A DNA stretch of 64,000 nucleotides from Botryotinia globosa (GCA_014898425.1 RCSZ01000014.1:1178001-1242000); one strand, 5' to 3'; positions 1-12,485 are shown, counted from the first letter of the stretch. Translations and numbers: made by a program. Notes: generated by a model not told the origin, from the sequence alone.

Positions 1-2824
1 ACGCCAATATTGAAGAGAATTGTTGAGCAGCTCACAACGTCAGTAGCGACCGCTGCAATACCTGGTCTTGTTGCCAAATTAGATCTCTCGGGTTATTGGC
101 TACAATTACCAGACCTTGTCACCTTGGGAGATTACTTAGCTGTGGTTCCCGTGAAAGAACTAATAATGGAAAATTGTGGACTTACTGATGAAGGTGTTCG
201 TGTCATTTTGGCTGGTCTTCTGGCCGCCAAGTTACCAACATACGGTAGGAAATCTCACACTCGTAAAGAGGGTCAATATCCTCAGGGTGGTATAATCGAA
301 TCGCTAGTATTTAAGAACAATAACAAGATTGGTAAGGATGGTTGGCGGCATATCGCTCTGTTTATTAATATGTGCCGGTCGTTGAAGGTTCTGGATTTGT
401 CAAGGATTCCTTTCCCCCAGGATACCACTACACCAACGACCGGCTCTGGGCATCTAAAGAAAACAGATAGTAACACGAGTCACACGAGCAATGAAGTCTC
501 TTGCTTATTATCTAAGGCTATTGGAGATCGACTCGCCGGTCCAGAATTCGAACTCTTGAATCTGGGCCATTGTGGCATCAACAGCGAGCAGTTGGATGGG
601 TTAGTTGATGGAATTATACAGTCGGGCTTACGAAGACTTGGTCTTGCTGGTAATGGGATTACGTCAGTAGGGATGGAACATGTTGCTAGATGGATAAAAT
701 TCGGAAAGTGCGAAGCTCTTGATCTTGTTGGCAATGATCTCAAAGATTCTATGGAGATCGTTGCGAGTGCCCTCGACGAAGACAACAAAATTTACGCCTT
801 GAGCTTGGCAGACTGTAACCTTAATCCGGATTCGCTGTGGCCTCTTTTCCCAGCCCTGGCAAAGCTGAAGAACTTCAAGTTCATCGATTTGTCGCAAAAC
901 CATGATCTGTTTGAGTCGAATCCCAGTGCACTTTCTCTTCTGCGCAGGTATGTTCAGTATTTTCCTTTTAATTCGCATAACATCACGATATGCAGAGATT
1001 AGTAATCTATGCATGGTTGGACATGGTGATCCATAATATCAATCCTTGTTGTATCTAGCCCTGCGGTTTTCCCGTCGACCCCATGCAACGAGAAATGATT
1101 GAGCGCTTTAGCAAGGCGAACTGCTAGATTTTATCAAGCTCTGAATGTCAATTTGGTTTTATGAAGATAGTCTCGGATATAGCTGCGGCATTTTTACGGT
1201 CTCGTACCGCGACCAGTAGTTTGCTTCACTTATGTCAGCAACTTACACTGCAAGGCTTCAGTTGATTATTTTCTCAGCTTTGCTAAATTTACTCTCATTA
1301 TGTTTCCGAGTACAGTCGTACAGGACATCATTGGCTGACATACCACAGGTACTTACCACGTTTGCCTCAACTCAAGCGGATACATTTGACTGATGTATCC
1401 ATGACTCCCGAACAAGCCATCGCCCTTGCGGAAATCTTACCGGAGAGCCCCAGTCTTGCGCATGTGACTCTTATGGGAAATACGCAACTAGCTGCTCTTG
1501 CAAATGCGAAAGACGAAGCAAGTCAGGAAGAAGCTTGTGCATTATATGCCTCGTTGATGGCCGCGGTCCGAGTCTCTCAGTCAATTGTATGTATTGATAT
1601 TGAAGTTCCGTCAAACGATTCGTCCGAAATTGTTAGGGCCTTGGCCAAGCAAGTTGTCGCTTACTGTCTGTGGAACATGGAACGCGGTCCAGTTGCAGAA
1701 ATCAGTCAAGCTGTTGCTGCAATCTCTGATCCCCATGCAGCTGCCAACGGAAAAGACGTTGCAGTTCCCGAAGTTTTGTTACACATTGTGGGGCACATGG
1801 AAGGAGTCCAAGAGAATCATGATGATGATGATGAGCCAGCTCCTGATGAAGATTATGTGATTGGCGGGACAGGTGTGGTTAAAGCTTTAGGTATCTGTTT
1901 ACGAAACAAAGGCAATGATTCTAGGAGGCCATCAATGGATCAAGCTATCTCCGGATTATCCAGACCAAGCAGCAGCTCGGCCACCCCGAACAAACCTGTG
2001 AAAGGTGGCAAAGCCAAGGATATGTCGAAGAATCTATTGGGAAGTGCCAGGAAGATTCGGGCTAGATTACAACCTGCTCTAGTCAAGGAGTCGAAGGCCA
2101 GTGATCATCACAATTACAGTAAGAATTATCCATTGTTTTGTAAATATACCTTGACTCAACTAACTGCAAATCAGACCGATTACTGTTCCTTGATCATACA
2201 TTACAAAATATGATCAAAAGATTTGAAGACGAATTTCCTGAGACCCGCTTGTCACCATCATTATCCGATACGGAGCGAACAGCCATGACGGACAATGCAT
2301 ATTCACTCCAAACTGATTACGAGGGATCAGATGTTGAACCCGAACCAATCTTGGCTGAAAATCAACCATCAGACGAAGAGGGAGGGCACGACGAGGGTGG
2401 AATTCGCCCCACTCTATCTCGTCACAACTCCGATGTCTCATTGGCCTCCAAAGCACTTTCACAGGAAGAAGGCAGGATGCATCGTTTTGGGCAGCAAATT
2501 CGTCGTAATCTTTTCAAACCAGAAAGCGAGGACAAATTACATGGAACTACGGGACACGAAATTCAACCAGCACATCTACAATTCTTAAATTCTATGGTTG
2601 AGGACCTACAAGGCGAAGACATCAGAAACAAACTAGAGACCCTAGGCCCAGATGCGGTGATAGCCGAGCTGAACAACGAAGCTAGCATTCTTCGACAGAG
2701 ACTCATCGAGAATGATCCTGAAGGTTGGCAGAAATTCAAAGAAAGCCAAGAAGCCATGCAAAGAAATTCAAGTGTGGCAAACATGGGCTCAAATAGGATA
2801 GTATCTGAGAGTGCTATCGAGTAA
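1..2824 (+). CDS. Leucine-rich-repeat (RNI-like) protein, 5' end missing
   Basis: The reading frame is open from base 1, so the start lies outside the window. Exons are <1-947, 1349-2118 and 2175-2824, giving about 788 visible residues. The first intron (948-1348, GTATGT...CCACAG) is long for this genome; the second is 56 bases. Both junctions restore one frame: ...LLRR-YLPRLPQLK... and ...HHNY-NRLLFL.... The first 330 residues or so carry repeated LxLxxNxL patterns of the ribonuclease-inhibitor type (for example LGLAGNGITSVGMEHV and LDLVGNDLKDSME). The C-terminal half is acidic and Ser/Pro-rich, probably disordered (EEGGHDEGG, ESEDKLHG). Such proteins act as binding scaffolds; no catalytic residues are visible and the partner is unknown. 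LRR identity is direct from the motif; cellular role is not assigned. Confidence 0.85.
948..1348 (+). other. Long intron of the LRR gene
   Basis: It starts GTATGT and ends CCACAG. At 401 bases it is about five times longer than most introns here. The frame is closed by several stops and the flanking protein sequence joins smoothly, so no internal coding exon is needed. I see no repeat or RNA gene inside it. Confidence 0.75.
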
Positions 2825-3882
2825 ATTCTAGGTACTTTGTATTTTGGACTTTGAAATTACTTGCATGTTTTTCATCAGCATGGCGTGGTCTTTTATGCTA
2901 CTTATTATAGTATACTTTTTAAATAGCGTTTTATTTATTGGATAATATGACGGGAATGTGTATTACTAAGGAGGAGAATCTTTAAGCAAACCTTTGTGGC
3001 GCTGAATAGGGGAGGACATTTGTGGTACAAAGTCTTGAATGAGGGATTGTGCAGGTCCACGGGTAGATTAGATAATAAGAAGCTCAAGTTACGATCGGCG
3101 CATATCAATATTCCAAGATTGACGTATAATCTTTTTGAATTCATCCATCTTACTTTAAAGTTACTAATATAAGAAGGAATAAACACATTTGTAGTGCTTC
3201 TAGATCTAGCCACAATCTCGAACTCCACATACCTTTTTATACACATGGATACCAGGTGGCGAGAGAAAAATTGCATTTATTCATTAACTTCATACATCCA
3301 TATCCATCCGTAGCACAAAGTTATGTAAGCGGCGATGATGGATTCGCCAGCAACGTATTTTTAGTGACATAGTAAAGAACTTCCATCCATCCTTACATAG
3401 CGGAACCAAGTAAATCCAAAGCAAACCCTCCTTCGCAGGTGACCTATCAATTAACGCCTGTGAATACCTAGGAGATGATAGACGATAAATGCACACAGCC
3501 ATCCATTTCGAATCTTTTTATCATGATTACCCCAATTTTCTGCCTCTTTCTTACCTTTTCCTTTTCCTACTCTCTTTTTGATGGCTTTGCCATGAAGATC
3601 TCATCCCGTTAATTTCAACAATCACTGAAATCACTCCCTTCACCCCCGCCTCTGCATATAAATCTTGAAGTCTCCGCTCTTTTCACATGAATGAAGAATC
3701 CAATCTCATTCTTTCATCCACTTCATCTCTCGCTCACCACTATTCTCCGCTCCCTCTTCCAGAATCATCGCTCTCCCATTCTCGAACCCACCAATAGCAA
3801 CAGATTCCCAGGATTTCTCAATTGTCTCTCCATCTCCTTTCGAAATCTGCAGATTACTATTCTTCAAGCCCCGCTCATATAG
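2825..3882. other. Intergenic region between converging genes
   Basis: The upstream gene (+) and downstream gene (-) converge here, so this stretch holds two 3' untranslated regions. Short open frames (113 aa at 2935-3276 and 70 aa at 3290-3502, minus strand) show no recognisable family and are probably chance. Pyrimidine-rich text near 3540-3800 lies opposite the 3' end of the minus-strand gene. Confidence 0.6.
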
Positions 3883-4497
3883 TCACGCGCTCATTCTCCT
3901 CTCGCTCTCGGCACACGCCTCACATACTCCGCCCCCGAAAACACGCGTGTGGCGACGCCAGCCATCGCCGGAAATTATCTCGCCATTTACGACAGGGGTG
4001 TTGGTGAGGGGGTTGGGAGGCTTGGTGTAGGAGCGACGACGGGGGGGTATTTCGGTGAGGGGAGCGGAGCCGCTTCCGCCTCCGTGGATGGGGGAGTAGG
4101 GGAGAGGTTCGAGGGGCGAGGGTGGTGTGAAGGGAGGTGGTTGCGGGAGACGAGAAAATGCTTTTGGGGAGCTGGACATCGAAGAGGGGGAGGTGGTGAA
4201 GTCGAGAGAAGACGAGGAGGTTCTTGAGAGAGCGGGGTTGTCGGTATCCAATTTTGGGTTTTCATCCATGTATGAAAAAATATTCACATCGGACTTTTCG
4301 AGAAGAGGGGTAGAGGAACGGCTTGGTGGGAAATGATATTGTAATTTTGTTGTGGAACTGCGTTTCCTCCGTATGAAGATTGTGACGCAAAGCAGAAAGA
4401 CCCCGCTTAGGAATAGGTAGGGAGTGGGTATTCCGGAGAAGAAGCCATATGTGTATGCGTCGGTTAGTCCCGTGATGGGCTCAGATACGACGGGCAT
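3883..4497 (-). CDS. Small single-pass membrane protein with Ser/Pro-rich tail
   Basis: A single-exon frame of 204 residues. The N-terminus (MPVVSEPITGLTDAYTYG) is followed by a hydrophobic segment at about residues 21-43 (IPTPYLFLSGVFLLCVTIFI) and then a basic stop-transfer cluster RRKRSS. That topology suggests a short outside N-terminus and a long cytosolic tail. The tail is rich in Ser, Pro and Thr, with PPPFTPPSP and PPRRRSYTKPP patches that resemble SH3 or WW ligands and phosphorylation sites. I do not recognise a named family. The opposite strand is unusually G-rich and gives competing frames (3949-4227, 4127-4336), but only this frame has a sensible membrane segment followed by a positive cluster. 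Confidence 0.7.
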   Translation of the reverse strand: MPVVSEPITGLTDAYTYGFFSGIPTPYLFLSGVFLLCVTIFIRRKRSSTTKLQYHFPPSRSSTPLLEKSDVNIFSYMDENPKLDTDNPALSRTSSSSLDFTTSPSSMSSSPKAFSRLPQPPPFTPPSPLEPLPYSPIHGGGSGSAPLTEIPPRRRSYTKPPNPLTNTPVVNGEIISGDGWRRHTRVFGGGVCEACAESERRMSA

Positions 4498-7036
4498 GAT
4501 GGATGTATGGTGAGCTGAGTCTCGTGATCTCTCTTGTAGAGTTGTCTCTCAATTGTCGGGGTGTTGACAAAATATTGGAGGTTGAGAGTGTGATGAATGA
4601 AAGGAGGTGAAGATGGGAGTACTAGATGACTGTATATATGATGAAGTAGATGAGGTATGCATCTGGACAAACACTGTTGGGAAGAAGGAGGCTTAAGTAG
4701 AGATTGGAACCGGGTACCTCAATATGGAATAATGGATTAGAAAGATTCTTCGCTAAGGTTACTTGGTAGAATCGAGGACAATAAAAGAAAAACAAACCGA
4801 AGCTACTGTCAGCAAAGTGATCTTACGCGCATGCAGGAGCATTGCAGAGTGTATGTATGTAAGGTAAATCCATTGGCATCCATGTGGAAGAGACTGTCAG
4901 GGACATGCAAGTCAGTCCAGAGTAGAGTACTCGTGAGATATTTCCTTTTTGCCCTTTTTAGTTTTAGTATAGGAATGAGGAGGAGGCAATGCGATACATG
5001 ACCAGATTAGATGGGGGGGGGCGTGTGAATGGAGCTTTCTGGTGGAATGCTTTAGAGGATCCTTGTCAGGCTTAAAGAATATGTCGAGACCTCCAACCCT
5101 GTTTCCGGGTTATGCAAAACACCCCACTATAATCCTAGCAAGGTCTTGCTTCAGCCCAACTGGGTAAGAAATTTGGGGAGAGAGCAGATTTTGGCTGCGG
5201 TTACTAGATGCTTTGTAGATTAGTTGGTTACCACGTTGCGATTCCTATGTTTTTCGTTTAATGGTTTTCTTTTGTCTGTTTTGCTTTTGTATAGGGTTAG
5301 ACATGGATTGGATATATTTCAATTATTACTATACATATACATACTAGGTAAGTCTTACATATCTCCAAATAAGGTTACCTTGTTGAGAAAGATCTCTCTA
5401 TCTTTCATATTTTACCTAATCCATATCTCCTCCACCTTTCCAACCTTCTGACCAGGACCTCTCCATCAATCACCGTCAGAAAAGTCACACGGAGAGGCCT
5501 CCCCAGTAAGCCAAAGAGTGGTGGGAAGGGGTTCCACTCGTAAGGCTGCACGGAGGTGCTACTGTACCTACAGGCTACAAGGCTAGATTTCCTTTGAACC
5601 CCTTCACGAATCCCGTGGAGCGATCTCCCGCTTAGTGTTCCAACATTTCTATCGCCAGACTGTCTGGATATGGTAAAGGCAGGAGTTTATACAGCTCTCC
5701 TCATCTCACGACTGACCGTCACCATACACCAAACTGGCAAAATCTGGCTATTTTCGGACATTTACTGGTCTCAGATTTCGTGTGAATTGTACTTGGTAGG
5801 AATAAATAGGCTTCGAGCACTGAAAAGTAGATGGCTTGGTACTTTACTGTACATAGGTACCATGATATGCCTACCTGATGTGCCACTATATTATCTCAAC
5901 GCATAACATACCATTCATTTATTCATCATCCGAGTAGAAGTGCGAATCAGATGAGGAATTAAACGTCAACAAACGCGGCTGATTGTGCCGCCGTATTTCG
6001 CACCAATCTCATGTCAATGGTGGGATGAGATGGGTGGATGAGACGACAGTTGCTGGATTGTATATTTGCTGGGCTGGTATAGTTATGTTGCACCATAGGG
6101 TTATTGTACGTACAAAACGTAAGCTCGGCGTTAGAACCAACAATCGGAAAGTTGGTGATGTTTATGGGATTGTGGATTTATTGACCGGTGAATGTCTGCC
6201 TACATATTGTCTTGGTGAGTATGTATCCGTACTTGGGAAGTAGGCCTTTTGAGAGACCCATGCCAAGCCCTACTTAGTATTATCTATTTTATCAAGTCCT
6301 TATCCATTATTGACCCTGTAGAGCGCCATGCAATGCGTACTTGCTTGTGGTACTTGCATTGCAGTTTCCCCGTCAATTATCGATAGAGAGATGGGATTGA
6401 TCGAGGTCCAAATAGTCCAGTTATCTAGAAACCAATAGGTTACACTTTAACATCTTGTACCCTTTTGACGCTCGCTCATGGGACTTCCTGGGTGATGTAA
6501 AAGGAACGAAGGTCGTGTGAGTATTATTTTATTCAAATTGAATATGTTCTACTTCCTACCTAAACCCAGCATCCTTACTCATAATTCTCTTACTCGTAAT
6601 ATTCAGTTTGTGGTGAAGATGGAGAAAATGGAACAAGATTGATCTTGAGTTCAGCTCACATCAACTTCGGTAGTCGACACTATCCTTCATTTTTGCGACG
6701 CCTTTCGGATAGCGTTTCGGGTAATTGCAGTTAGGGGTTTCTGATTGGATCCAATTGATTACCTTGTGGGTATCTTTCAGCTGGATACGCACAGCGGATA
6801 CTTTTCTTAATGAATGCTTCTATATTTTACGAGTTTGGAGCCGACATATCAAGTTGATTTACCATTTACAAATAATGCAGTAGGGAGTTTCCTTGTAAAT
6901 AAACATTGGAAAGGCGGGATTTAGTGTTCTCTAAAAAGTTTCAACCAGCCATAGTCATCATAGTCGTTCGATGATATGGTATGATATGGTGTGATATGAT
7001 ATTAGTTTAACATTTAGGGGGAGACTTTCTGAGGGG
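4498..7036. other. Gene-poor region, first part
   Basis: No convincing gene. It contains the promoter side of the small membrane-protein gene (4498-4700, CT/GA-rich) and a G run near 5010. Short frames at 5224-5451, 5670-5906 and 5983-6243 (75, 78 and 86 aa) match no family I know and lack splice-supported extensions. Near 6974-7003 a TGATATGGTA-like unit is repeated imperfectly just before the AT-rich block. Confidence 0.6.
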
Positions 7037-7665
7037 TGTTAAAACAAACTATATTAAGGAATTACAATTAAATCATATTTAAAAGATAAAAAACTTCAAA
7101 ATAATAAGAAAACCCTTATAAATAAATCAGGATCTCTAATTCTATAATATTACAATTCTTTTATAAACTTTAAATATTATTTCAAACTTTTATATTATAT
7201 AATTATATAAATTATTTTACTCTCTATATAATCTAATTGTTTAAAATATTCCTTTTTTATTGATTGAAATGATTTATTATATTTCAAATATAAATAATAA
7301 CTCCAAATAATTCAAATCTCTTTAAATAACCTTTATTTATAGTACTCTAAATATTTATATATATAAATGAATTTCGAAAATCTAAAAAAACTTAATTTTT
7401 CTAATAAATTCGTTTATTCTAGTATTACTTTTTTTCATTTTATAATAAATCTTGTATAACTAAAAAATATTAATATAAAAAAGATATGAAAATATCAATA
7501 AAGGTGATTTATAGAATTAATTCTTTTTAAAAATAAGATAAATATAAATATTATATTGTATAGCTTTGAGTAAATAGATATTAATAGATTTAATTTTAAT
7601 TCTTCAAATTCTAATGAAAATAAAAGAATTAAAAATTTATAAAGAGCACTGTGTATAGGTGTTGA
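7037..7665. mobile_element. AT-rich block, probably a RIP-degraded insertion relic
   Basis: From about 7037 to 7665 the base composition changes sharply to very high A+T with many TA steps and almost no CpG, then returns to normal. In ascomycetes such islands are usually repeats mutated by repeat-induced point mutation (C to T changes). The left edge reads GTGTTAAAACAAACTA, which resembles the TG start of an LTR, but I could not find a matching right end or a target-site duplication. No transposase or reverse-transcriptase motif is readable. A nuclear copy of mitochondrial DNA is the main alternative. Edges are approximate. Confidence 0.45.
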
Positions 7666-8433
7666 ATCTTTCGCCCTTTTATAGTTGTCCGATGAGGCGA
7701 CTTTCAAAGTAATAATATGGTCCATATGTTTGGGTAGATGGTTTGGGGACGGCATTGATGGTTGGCACGAAATACGCGAATGGACAGATGAAGGGATTGG
7801 TGTTAACAGATGAAGTTCAACAGGGAAACGCGGCTACGATAATGCAACCATAGATTTCGAGAAAATACGACCTTCAAACCGGCTCAGGTATGCCAAGTTC
7901 GGTATCAGTGGTTGATCACTTGCTGAAGCCTTTCTGGCCCTTTCTAAGGTTACTTTCGGGGAATCTAACTAACAATTAACAAACGTTAGTATGGAGGAAC
8001 CGATTAGATCAGTATGTCGCCATCAATGTAACTACCTCTTAACCTGAAATTACTTCGATGGTTCTAAAAAACCCTCCACATTTACTCATCATGATACCAT
8101 CAATTCCAGATTATGCAAAGATCGACAGAACTGGAACTTTATCAAACAAGTTCAGCCCGGTTGACTCTCTACATATTGCATATGTCGCTTGGTGTATTCC
8201 ATCCATGTGTCAAGTAAAAAACGGACCATTGAACTGGTAGGCACGGTGGCATCGGACCGTCATCGGCTGAAGAGGCATGCAATCTCGGGGAAACTATCGA
8301 CTGATTCATACACATCGTCTTCGTACTTCATACACGTACGTATTCCGTACGACTAAATTCCTTAGAGGGGCATTATAAGCATTGGGATACGATGCTCACG
8401 ATCTCGGAAACCGTAAATTCGCCATCACTCTCA

Positions 8434-8805
8434 TCATGATTTGCCCCTCAGCGAGTCATCCCGCGAAATGATTCCTTTTCGGGATTCGGAAGGAATTAGG
8501 TCACGTGAGGGTCCCCTTGAACAATAATCCTTCGACTTGTCTCGCTGATTACCGAAAATCTTGTGGGAGCCGCTACTACTATCTATCACATAGATCATAG
8601 GTGCCGATCGAGAAGGATCAGTATACACATCATCCTTTATCGTTATGCTTCGGGAGTTCCGTTCACAGCTTACCGTCAGAAATCCACCTGTTTTCTCGTT
8701 GTGAATCTCAACTACACTCAGCGGGAATGTGTCGCTATATTTCTTTGCTAAAGCGGGGCAATCAATGTTTACCCTTGGGATGGTAAGGCATCGATCTGTC
8801 TCCAT
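8434..8805 (-). CDS. Hypothetical ORF, 123 aa, doubtful
   Basis: This is the longest frame in the gene-poor stretch. It starts METDRCLTIPRVNIDC and is rich in Ser, Asp, Arg and Lys in its C-terminal half (SRGPSRDLIPSESRKG). No signal peptide, membrane segment or known motif is visible, and no splice sites extend it. A frame of this length can arise by chance over 10 kb in six frames. It could be an orphan small protein or a remnant; I lean to chance. Confidence 0.2.
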   Translation of the reverse strand: METDRCLTIPRVNIDCPALAKKYSDTFPLSVVEIHNEKTGGFLTVSCERNSRSITIKDDVYTDPSRSAPMIYVIDSSSGSHKIFGNQRDKSKDYCSRGPSRDLIPSESRKGIISRDDSLRGKS

Positions 8806-10955
8806 TCATGGGTAGCCCATGGAGCATGATGCTGGACAAATTGCTACTCGGAGCAGAGATGCGACTGCTTTTGAAGTATAGAATAAGGGCAATTATGGAA
8901 CATTTCGAGCTTCCGATGATATTGAATTGTGGCCATTTGAACAGCAAAAATGGTGGCTGCCTGTATGAGGAAAGTATAAGTGACATAATATAAGTCCTGA
9001 TTATTGATATTGCATTCAGACAAATGATATATTTACAGGGAAAATGAACTCTAATATAAGGATTGCTATTATGCTAGCTCCCTCGCTAAGTATACTATAA
9101 TACAAAAATAAGCGACGGAATGAAGGCAGTCGTTCTGCTTAATATCTTTGTAGGGGGGCATGGGTATAATATAAACTGCTTGCAGACAGGACTTTTGTCT
9201 TGAGATGAGGGGTGGTGAGAAGGGATGGTAGTGGACAATGTAGGTGTGGTGAATAGTATAATGCAGCGTGATGATAGGTTGTACTTGATCGATATAGACA
9301 CTGCTAATAATTGCGCCAGTACATCGCTTTTTTGCTTATTATTGGTGACTCTATCGAGTAGAAAGAGACATTTGTATTCTTCACATTTATATTGCTCTTC
9401 TTCGAGGCAAGGGGCTAATATACTGATTTCTAAATGCGTGTTTTGGTAGTAGTTCTCAAAGATAGTGATGAATGATCAAGATAGAAACTATCTTTCCATC
9501 TTCATATCACGTCCAGCAATCGATCTTCCACTTGATTCTTAAGTTTCTCTCCATCAGATCCTACACATACATCTACATGTTCGTCACAGAAATTGAACTG
9601 GTGATTTCGACAGCTGTAACTGAGTGATAGAATTGCGACTCGAGTTGAGCACAAAGCTCCATTTACCGAGAAAAAAAGATTCTGATTATGTAGACCTTCG
9701 TCACTCGGTGACTTATCTCTCCCGTCATGTCCCACTGCTATATTCCAAATGGGGCCGGTAAGATTCAGTAGGACCGCCAGAACATCAGAAACCATGCTTT
9801 CCTAACATGATTAGCTAATCGCTGAGCCTAAGTTCTAAATAGTCGTATGTCCTGCTCAGGTCGTAACACGGAAATAGCAATATCAATGACAGAAACAGTA
9901 AGATTTGCCAGGAGTGGCTAAGTGTTATATCATGACCGTTCAACTTTCCCTCATTTAACCCTTCTTGTCAGTCACCTGCTTTCCTACACTGGTTCACACT
10001 AGGATTAGGGTTGGCCAAGATATCCAAAACCACAAGTTCCTTGTTGGCAGAATATCGAGGGTGGTAGTATAGAATAGAGGAAGATATTGTGCAGATTTAA
10101 CTGTCTGTCTTCAGGAAACCCGACCTTTATATATTCGAGTTGGTCCTCTACATACAACAATTACCCTGGCACAGATTTGGTAAGATATATGTAAGAGATA
10201 TCAGTTCCTACCTAATCCCTCGCCTATATGTTCAGCTGTCATTGCAAATTTGACACATATTCATTTTGATAGACTGTAGAGTTATCTCGATGCACCTTGA
10301 CCCAAGCCTTTACAACATGTAGATTGATGCGTAATAATACTTCAGCGAGGTTGAGACGGGATTTCCTGCTCACAGAGCTCTGGATTCTGTAAGTGCGGCG
10401 TTGTGAGACAGATCCGAGTGATGGATGCTAGAGCCTAGCCTTTCAAATTTTGGAAGTTACTCAGAATACACATATCAACTCGGCTTTTAGAAGCCACTCG
10501 TTTTGCTCAACCACAGCTGGCCTTAAAATGTTCGCGGATCTAGCGGCTTATAGGTGACCTAACATATCTAGTAGACATTCTGCACATTATGCATATTTGA
10601 GGTTTCCTGTGCCGCTGTCTCAGCTTTCTCCTGTATTTAATCTTCACAGAACACAACTTAGCATATCAGTGCACAAAGCAGTCAACTGGCCAAGTATGTA
10701 AGCCTAAAAGTAACATGATATGCGCCATTTTTAGATAATCTATACAACTCCCATTAGCTTCGATCTCCCGAGAATACCGCCTGACATGTCAGTGAATAGA
10801 TATGTAAACAATTTGCGAAGTATACAAGTATGTACCACGATATATACCATTTCTTAGGTAGTCCGTGATACGATCCCAGCTTTGCACCTGATCAATTCCC
10901 GGAGAACACGACGTAGTATTTTAGAAATAAAATAAAATTCAAGCATACACAAGTA

Positions 10956-11560
10956 TCAAAATTCATGCCTTGTCTTGGGTTGCCTAGACCATACCTTTTC
11001 CTTCAATCTTTGGAAAAATGAAAACGGGAATGTTAACCGGAAAGATCTCTGGACCATCACTCTCGCAGGCATATAACCCGCAAGTTGGCGGCCAGCTAAC
11101 CGAGAGGCTTCCCAGCGCAGCTGAGTTTCGCAAATTTTAATATACCTATGACCGTAAGGACTTGAATGTTCCTGTTTGGGAGACCACCACTCTACGCCAG
11201 CCTTTGATTCCCGCTTTCGAGGTGTATTACCCCTCTTCTTGTAGTTCTCCTTCAATGACTACAATACAAAGCACGGAAAATACCGCCTGAAATCCTCTCG
11301 AGATTTGTTTTGCACACAACGAGCTTGGCTACCAGCTTTTGCTGCTCATCTATGAAGTATTCTCTTAGAATGCTTGCAATGCCATGTTTGCGGGGTAAAA
11401 TTTTCGTGTCTCTCCGAGCATGTCTATCAGGAATCACTACCTGCTCCCTAAATACCTCCCTGTCCACATCGCCCGATTTGTGAAATGAAAACATGATACC
11501 AAGGCTCTCTGATATGTGTAGACCAATTCCGAGTGTATATGATGTATCGGCGCCGATCAT
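10956..11560 (-). pseudogene. Two abutting minus-strand frames, possible gene remnant
   Basis: A 102-residue frame (11252-11560, starting MIGADTSYTLGIGLHI) stops where a second 99-residue frame (10956-11255) begins in another phase. The first has a protein-like composition (DRHARRDTKILPRKHG, REYFIDEQQKLVAKL). Together they could be a frameshifted gene or two chance frames. No family is recognised and no splice sites join them convincingly. Confidence 0.2.
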
Positions 11561-11789
11561 AATATATGCAAGAAAGCATATAATAAGAAATTCACAATAT
11601 TTAGCAGCTAGGATATTGTATACTTCTGAGAATGGGCCCTCAGAAGACTGTAGTTAATATATATATCACTGTGCCCAGCATTTGAAGACGGAAATGTAAA
11701 AAGTTCCGTTATAGATGCTGCGAATCGCTTTTGTGGTTTTACAAGTCATACGTCTTCATCGTCCGTGTCATCCAAAACATGTAGTAAGA

Positions 11790-12219
11790 GCTGCTTCTGT
11801 TACTTTGCAGGTCGAGGGTCATCCTCAATGTTGGGACAAGCATAGTCCTCGTCCTCAGAGTCGTCCGGGTCATCCTCCTGGTACGTTCAAGAAATCCTTA
11901 AAAAGGCCAACCCTGATATTCAGCGGCTGGTGCCGGTTCTGTAAGAGAGGGACTCGGGGGAAACTGTGAGTGAGAGTCGTTGCTAATAGATGTCGGTAAT
12001 CGTTTGTAATCTTCAGAGACTGTACCTCGTTTATGGTGACCGGAATGACAGGCTGTGATACCGTCTAAGATGATGCTTGAACTGTGCCCAAAAGCTGGCG
12101 TCAAATCGTCATCTGCCAACAGGGAAGAAGGCTTTCGTTTTCGTGATTCATCGTTTTTTGGCCCATGGGGAACACGGATATATGGGGAGCTCGAATACTT
12201 TTAACCTTTATTATGTATT
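11790..12219 (-). pseudogene. Possible C-terminal gene remnant with acidic tail
   Basis: Reading leftward from about 12219, a continuous frame gives SSSPYIRVPHGPKNDESRK, then RKPSSLLADDDLTPAFGHS and SILDGITACHSGHHKRG-type text, and ends at a TAA near 11899. About 35 bases further on, another frame beginning EDDPDDSEDEDYAC runs to a TAA at about 11790. The acidic segment would fit the end of a nuclear or regulatory protein, but the gap between the two frames is too short for a normal intron and its GT is poor. There is no start codon in good context. I read it as a decayed exon set or a frame-shifted gene end. Family unknown. Confidence 0.3.
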
Positions 12220-12320
12220 CCTGATGACTCTTTATATTTACTCAAATTGAAGAAAGAATCTAAAACGCTATAGTTGCATCTCAATCAGAGGAATTTGGAT
12301 CGATTGGAAAAGAAAAGTAA

Positions 12321-12485
12321 AGCACTTGTACCGTAGAAGACCAATCACTTGTGGCCATTCACCTACGTTTACACATTGATGAAGACATCCTCTTGAGGGA
12401 TAAATATCTTGTTGATCATCGATATAACCTCTTCAAGAAGGATATGAATAGCTTCGCGTATGAACTCTTTCGGATTGGCTATTAA
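12321..12485 (+). pseudogene. Short protein-like open frame, possible exon remnant
   Basis: A 54-codon frame between stops contains VAIHLRLHIDEDILLRDKYL followed by VDHRYNLFKKDMNSFAYELF and ends RIGY-stop. The alternation of hydrophobic and charged residues looks coding-like, but there is no ATG near its start and no clear acceptor. It lies on the opposite strand to the neighbouring 11790-12219 remnant. It may be a terminal exon of an eroded gene, or chance. Confidence 0.2.

Noticed and set aside
3949..4336. Gly/Arg-rich plus-strand frames opposite the small membrane-protein gene
   Set aside because: They arise from GC-rich antisense of Ser/Pro codons; the minus-strand frame has a membrane helix and better start.
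7495..7755. 86-aa minus-strand frame crossing the edge of the AT-rich block
   Set aside because: It is mostly AT-driven Ile/Leu/Lys/Asn text and spans a composition boundary.
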